Below are positions 4,847 to 8,750 of a DNA stretch of 8,750 nt, piece by piece (positions within the stretch are counted from its first letter, which is position 1; every line of letters begins with the position of its first letter). Under the pieces are notes generated by a model. The model was given only the letters and a program-made list of their open reading frames with translations. It was not told where the DNA came from and made no database searches. Source of the stretch: Clostridiaceae bacterium (GTDB lineage Bacteria > Bacillota > Clostridia > Oscillospirales > Acutalibacteraceae); NCBI GenBank assembly GCA_016295355.1, contig JAEDLK010000046.1, forward strand, positions 1 to 8,750, written 5' to 3'. The translations under genes and the position numbers were made by a program.

Positions 4847-5845
4847 ATGGCATTATTTGAAAACTATGAAAGACGTGCCGATAAGATCCTCGGCGTCCTT
4901 AAAGAATACGGAATTAATTCTATCGAAGAGTGCAAGGACATCACCCTTGAAAAGGGCATTGATGTTGACAAAATTGTAAGAGGCACTCAGCCCATCTGCT
5001 TTGAAAACGCTGTCTGGGCATACACCGTCGGCTGCGCCATCGCACTCAAAAAGGGTTGCGTAAAGGCTGCCGATGCAGCAGCCGCAATCGGTGAGGGACT
5101 CCAGTCCTTCTGCATTCCCGGCTCCGTTGCCGACAACCGTAAGGTTGGTCTCGGCCACGGCAACCTTGGTAAGATGCTCCTTTCTGAGGAGACCGAGTGC
5201 TTCTGCTTCCTTGCCGGTCACGAAAGCTTTGCCGCCGCTGAGGGCGCAATTAAAATTGCCCTCAACGCAAACAAGGTAAGAGTTAAGCCGCTTCGAGTTA
5301 TCCTCAACGGTCTCGGCAAGGACGCCGCAATGATAATCTCAAGAATCAACGGCTTCACATATTGCAAGACCGAGTTTGATCCTTACACCGAAACCGTTAA
5401 GGTTGTTGAAGAAAAGGCATACTCAAACGGCGACAGAGCAAAGGTAAGATGCTATGGCGCTGACAATGTTCCCGAGGGCGTTGCAATCATGAAGCTTGAA
5501 AAGGTCGGCGTTTCAATCACCGGAAACTCAACCAACCCGACTCGCTTCCAGCATCCCGTTGCAGGAACCTATAAGAAATGGTGCGTTGAAAACGGCGTTC
5601 ATTACTTCTCTGTTGCTTCCGGCGGCGGCACAGGCCGTACTCTCCATCCGGACAACATGGCAGCAGGTCCGTCCTCATACGGCATGACCGACACCATGGG
5701 CAGAATGCACTCCGACGCCCAGTTTGCAGGTTCGTCCTCCGTTCCGGCTCACGTTGAAATGATGGGACTTATCGGCATGGGCAACAACCCGATGGTCGGT
5801 GCGACTGTGGCCTGCGCAGTTGCAGTTGAAGAGGCTATGAAATAA
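4847..5845 (+). CDS. GGGtGRT family protein
   Basis: The 332-residue protein carries the family-naming motif GGGTGRT at 259-265 (in VASGGGTGRTLHPDNMA). It is followed by a Gly/Met-rich C-terminus with GMTDTMGRMHSD and EMMGLIGMGNNPMVGAT. Length and composition fit the family, which to my knowledge has no established biochemical function. Ten cysteines are present (51, 63, 71, 89, 118, 120, 173, 202, 246, 323), including CFC at 118-120, so metal or cluster binding is possible but unproven. No signal peptide is evident and the protein is probably cytoplasmic. AAGGAGG at 4831-4837 overlaps the stop codon of the scaffold gene, so the two are co-translated and presumably work together. A plausible inference is that it is a client, partner or carrier of the scaffold. 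A strong terminator follows. The operon is visibly G+C-richer (36 of 60 at 5641-5700) than the flanking surface-protein genes. Confidence 0.92.
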   Translation: MALFENYERRADKILGVLKEYGINSIEECKDITLEKGIDVDKIVRGTQPICFENAVWAYTVGCAIALKKGCVKAADAAAAIGEGLQSFCIPGSVADNRKVGLGHGNLGKMLLSEETECFCFLAGHESFAAAEGAIKIALNANKVRVKPLRVILNGLGKDAAMIISRINGFTYCKTEFDPYTETVKVVEEKAYSNGDRAKVRCYGADNVPEGVAIMKLEKVGVSITGNSTNPTRFQHPVAGTYKKWCVENGVHYFSVASGGGTGRTLHPDNMAAGPSSYGMTDTMGRMHSDAQFAGSSSVPAHVEMMGLIGMGNNPMVGATVACAVAVEEAMK

Positions 5846-5890
5846 GAATCCGGGTACTTCGTATTCAAAAGGTTTTGAATAAACAATTTT

Positions 5891-5926
5891 TTCCTCCTTT
5901 GTTTTCGGACAAGGGAGGGGTTTTTT
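5891..5926 (+). terminator. Rho-independent terminator of the scaffold-GGGtGRT operon
   Basis: CCTCCTTT (5893-5900) pairs with AAGGGAGG (5911-5918) with one G-U wobble. Two more outer wobble pairs are possible. The loop is ten bases and a T6 run follows at 5921-5926. It lies 45 bases past the stop codon. From here to the promoter at 6022 I see no gene or other element. Confidence 0.88.
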
Positions 5927-6021
5927 GCTTAGCTTTTGGTTCTTGATCTGGAGTATAAGAGAATTTGATTCAGGCGTAATTTGCGTTCGATTCGTTTGGA
6001 TTACCGTTCGTTCCATTTTGC

Positions 6022-6050
6022 TTGATATCCTTTTCAAAAAATGATAAAAT
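6022..6050 (+). promoter_or_regulatory. Sigma-A promoter of amidase gene B
   Basis: TTGATA (6022-6027), a 17-base spacer and TAAAAT (6045-6050), with extended -10 TG at 6042-6043. The leader is about 40 bases. The AACACATA-type inverted repeats seen upstream of amidase A are not present here, so the paralogues are probably controlled differently. Confidence 0.75.
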
Positions 6051-6099
6051 TAGCTTTATGGCTTTATGCAAAAATGAAAAACAAAGGGGAATGGAAAAA

Positions 6100-8750
6100 A
6101 TGAAAAGAAAAACCGTATTTAAACGTATCCTTGCCTGCTGTTTAGCGGTCATTCTCATGCTTACATCTGTACCGCTTGCCGGAATTGTCGGGGTTGATTT
6201 GTCGGGTATGAGTTTAATGAAGGCGGAGGCGATTGACAGTAGAGTGGAAAAAGCAGTTCAGACTGCTGTTGCTATTGCAAATGATAACAGTCACGGATAC
6301 TCTCAGAGTAGACGACAGGGACCGGATTATGACTGCTCATCATTGGTTTATTATGCTTTTTCATCGGCGGGATTTTCACTTTCACCCACTTGGTTTAATA
6401 CTCGGAACATGGGAACAGCCTTGAAAAATGCCGGCTTTACCGAAATTACAAATATAAATTTATCAAATTCAGGAAGCCTTCAAAGAGGAGATATTCTTTG
6501 GAAATCTGGACACACGGAAATTTATGCCGGATCAAACAAGTTGGTTGGTGCTCATTCTGATTATGGATATCCGCAAACAGGCGACCAAAATGGTAAAGAA
6601 ATTTCCGTAGGAAATTATTATTATAAAGGTAATAATGGTTCTGTGTGGACGAAGGTTTATAGATATAATGTGTCCAAACCGAGTGCACCAAGTCCGGCAA
6701 ATATCGGGGATAATTTTTATGCATATATTATTAAAAATAACACATGGAAACATCTAGGTGTTTCAAATGATAATGTATGTATTTCACCTGATGGTAATGA
6801 TTCAACTTCACCTAAGCAGATATGGCATTTTATTAGGCAGGGAGACAACAGCTATAAAATAGTTAATGAGTACAACAACAAATGTTTGGATGCAAACAAT
6901 TTTGGAACAACAAATGAAACAAACGTTGGAACAGTAGGCAGTAACGATTCAAAAGCTCAACGTTGGTTTATTTATTACACAGGTTATGGATATAATATAA
7001 AAGCTTCATATTGTGATTTATATTTGGATAGTCAAGGAGATAAAAGTGATCCAGGAAACAATATTCAACTGTTTCAACGTAATAATACAGAGGCACAGGT
7101 GTTTGCTATATACAATTTAACAAATGATGGACTTAATTATAGTAAACCGGCCGCTCCTGATAAGGTTAGCGTTAAAGTTAATATATCTGACAATAAAGTG
7201 AAATTTTTATGGAGCGAATCGCCAAACAAGGGAATGTATGATACACGTGAATATGTGATAAGAATCTATAGAAAATCAACAAATAAGCTTGTTAAAAAAA
7301 CAGAAGGATTAAAAAGCACATCAAAATCATACATTTCAAACAAATCAGATGAATATTGGGCAACAGTAACCGCCGTTAACACAAAGTATGCATCATATTC
7401 TACGGTTTCTGATAAACTTTATTATTGTACACATTCATATTATGATTATGACTCGAAAGATCCGACATGCGGTTCAGACGGATATATCATAAAAAAATGT
7501 TCAATTTGCAATGATACCGAAACTAAAAAAATTTCGAGAACTGGAGACCATAATTATGTTTCAGAAGTAACTACCGAGCCAACGTGTTCAAATACCGGAA
7601 TAATTACATTCACCTGCTCAGTTTGCGGAGATAAATACACTGGATCTATACCGGAAAAAGGTCACCATATTGTAACCATATTTAGAGTTGATTCAACTTG
7701 TACGGAACCGGGAACTTCATCAGGTTTAAAGTGTACTAATTGTGGTTTAATAACAACAGCTCCAAAAGAAATTCCCGCTCTCGGACATACCGGCGGTTCG
7801 GCAAACTGCGTTGAAAAAGCGGTTTGCACTCGTTGCAATGCTACATATGGTTCAATAAACCCAAATGAACATAAGACTGTTGTTAAAGATTCGGCTGTTT
7901 CCCCGACATGCACGGAAACCGGACTCACAGAAGGTCAGCATTGTTTGGCTTGCGGAAAGATTATTACCGAACAGATTGTTGTTCCCGCTTTGGGACACAT
8001 CGAAAGCGATTGGATTTCCGACGCAAACGGAGCAAGGCACACCGAATGTACCGTGTGTCATACGGTTTTGAAAACCGAAGGTTGCAAACATACCGACACG
8101 AAAGAGGTTACGGTTAATCCGACTTGCACAAAACCGGGTTCGATAATAACAGTCTGTGAGCTTTGCGGTGAAAAGCTTGAAGAAAAGAAAACTGCACCGT
8201 TGGGTCACAAAATCAGCACCACCGTTACGCCTGCAACGCTTTCAAAAAACGGAAAAACTGTTCAGAAATGCTCAGTTTGCGGAGAAACTGTCAGCACAAC
8301 AGAAATCAGCCGAATTTCCAAAACCACCCTTTCAAAGACCTCATATACTTACAACGGCAAAGTTCAGAAGCCCGCTGTAAGTGTAAAAGATTCATCCGGA
8401 AAAGCTTTGAAGATCGGAACGGATTATACCGTTGAATATTCAGGAGGTTGTCAGTTCAGTGGAACATATACGGTAACAGTTAAATTCAAAGGTAATTATT
8501 CCGGAACGCAGAAACTGACATATAGAATTGTTCTGAATGTACCTGCTGAACTCAAAGCAACAAGGCAGAAGGCATCGTATATTACTCTCTCGTGGAACAA
8601 AGTAAGTGGTGCAACAGGATATTCCGTATATCAATACAACGCCAAAACGAAGAAGTATGAAAAGGTTGCATCTTCAAAGGGTAATACAGCAACCGTTAAA
8701 AATCTGAAAGCCGGAAAGTCATACAGCTTTAAGGTGGTTGCACTCGGAAA
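6100..8750 (+). CDS. Large secreted NlpC/P60-type amidase with lectin and CxxC repeats (protein B, 3' partial)
   Basis: The frame is open from 6100 to the right edge: 883 codons without a stop. The ATG at 6100 is preferred because GGGGA (6086-6090) lies nine bases upstream. The in-frame ATG at 6091 would directly abut it. Residues 1-44 are a signal peptide (MKRKTVFKR, hydrophobic core, cleavage probably after KAEA). Residues 45-189 are the amidase domain with Cys79 (DYDCSSLVYYAF), His138 (GHTEIYAG) and candidate third residue His152. It matches protein A at 118 of 145 positions. Residues about 201-340 form a ricin-type beta-trefoil lectin with QIW (240-242), QRW (287-289) and a third QVF (333-335). 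Residues about 349-441 resemble fibronectin III. Residues 443-727 hold eight CxxC knuckles. Residues about 748-810 are an MBG/Ig-like module (YTYNGKVQKPAVSV ... GTYTVTVKFKGNYSG). From about 815 another fibronectin III begins. The protein should act outside the cell on peptidoglycan, with the lectin and beta modules giving carbohydrate or surface binding. Its true end and any anchor lie beyond the window. Confidence 0.9.
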   Translation, partial: MKRKTVFKRILACCLAVILMLTSVPLAGIVGVDLSGMSLMKAEAIDSRVEKAVQTAVAIANDNSHGYSQSRRQGPDYDCSSLVYYAFSSAGFSLSPTWFNTRNMGTALKNAGFTEITNINLSNSGSLQRGDILWKSGHTEIYAGSNKLVGAHSDYGYPQTGDQNGKEISVGNYYYKGNNGSVWTKVYRYNVSKPSAPSPANIGDNFYAYIIKNNTWKHLGVSNDNVCISPDGNDSTSPKQIWHFIRQGDNSYKIVNEYNNKCLDANNFGTTNETNVGTVGSNDSKAQRWFIYYTGYGYNIKASYCDLYLDSQGDKSDPGNNIQLFQRNNTEAQVFAIYNLTNDGLNYSKPAAPDKVSVKVNISDNKVKFLWSESPNKGMYDTREYVIRIYRKSTNKLVKKTEGLKSTSKSYISNKSDEYWATVTAVNTKYASYSTVSDKLYYCTHSYYDYDSKDPTCGSDGYIIKKCSICNDTETKKISRTGDHNYVSEVTTEPTCSNTGIITFTCSVCGDKYTGSIPEKGHHIVTIFRVDSTCTEPGTSSGLKCTNCGLITTAPKEIPALGHTGGSANCVEKAVCTRCNATYGSINPNEHKTVVKDSAVSPTCTETGLTEGQHCLACGKIITEQIVVPALGHIESDWISDANGARHTECTVCHTVLKTEGCKHTDTKEVTVNPTCTKPGSIITVCELCGEKLEEKKTAPLGHKISTTVTPATLSKNGKTVQKCSVCGETVSTTEISRISKTTLSKTSYTYNGKVQKPAVSVKDSSGKALKIGTDYTVEYSGGCQFSGTYTVTVKFKGNYSGTQKLTYRIVLNVPAELKATRQKASYITLSWNKVSGATGYSVYQYNAKTKKYEKVASSKGNTATVKNLKAGKSYSFKVVALG
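7426..8280 (+). repeat. Eight-fold CxxC knuckle repeat region of protein B
   Basis: Residues 443-727 hold CxxC pairs starting at 467, 506, 545, 576, 615, 650, 686 and 724, with spacings of 39, 39, 31, 39, 35, 36 and 38 residues. Most units also carry an upstream single Cys in a PTC or STC context followed by a Gly (for example PTCTETG), and a downstream GH or LGH. The pattern Cys, CxxC, His could bind zinc or form disulfides. Similar repeats occur in large Clostridia surface proteins, by recollection. Units are divergent, which argues for an old repeat rather than a recent expansion. Confidence 0.8.

Noticed and set aside
5675..6037. A 120-codon minus-strand open frame across the end of the GGGtGRT gene and the gap after it
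   Set aside because: It overlaps the well-supported GGGtGRT C-terminus and the terminator, and the product shows no domain.
6091..6099. An upstream in-frame ATG for amidase B
   Set aside because: The GGGGA ribosome binding site would directly abut this ATG. The ATG at 6100 has proper spacing and gives a signal peptide start like that of protein A.

Overview
The window looks like a chromosome segment from a gut-type Clostridia bacterium, probably in the Oscillospiraceae/Ruminococcaceae range (inference). The grounds are strong GGAGG-type ribosome binding sites, sigma-A promoters of the TTGACA-17-TATTAT type, an IscU-like scaffold gene paired with a GGGtGRT gene, and large secreted proteins built from NlpC/P60-type amidase, GBS_Bsp-like, InlB-like, lectin and fibronectin-like modules. 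No tRNA, rRNA, CRISPR array, transposase or integrase was recognised.

Layout. Bases 1-215 hold an unresolved left edge and the control region of a Fic-family gene, with three copies of an octamer TGCCGATA around an extended -10 promoter. The Fic gene (216-1112, +) carries an N-terminal DNA-binding domain and a class II inhibitory motif. A possible 49-codon small ORF follows it (1116-1265), ending in a 16-bp-stem terminator shared with the convergent minus-strand gene 1337-1816. That gene encodes a small membrane-anchored protein with an Ig-like domain. Next on the minus strand is 1977-3491, a secreted amidase (protein A) with two GBS_Bsp-like repeats, an InlB-type repeat and an unusual cysteine-rich tail. 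Its promoter lies inside an inverted-repeat operator candidate shared with a divergent 77-residue XRE regulator (3620-3853, +). A terminator then precedes a two-gene operon (4140-5845, +) encoding an IscU/NifU-like scaffold and a GGGtGRT protein, which ends at a good terminator. From 6100 to the right edge runs a second secreted amidase (protein B, at least 883 residues, open at the edge). Its catalytic domain is about 81% identical to that of protein A, but its C-terminal modules are entirely different: ricin-type lectin, fibronectin III, eight CxxC knuckles, an MBG/Ig-like module and another fibronectin III.

How the parts relate. Two themes sit side by side. One is cell-wall and surface biology: the two paralogous amidases and the small Ig-like membrane protein, with the XRE protein as likely regulator of amidase A. 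The other is an iron-sulfur-related operon whose biochemical role is not known to me. The Fic gene is probably self-regulated and self-inhibited. The most rewarding leads are the shuffled amidase pair, the cysteine-rich C-terminal module, the scaffold-GGGtGRT pair with its displaced third cysteine, and the two operator candidates.
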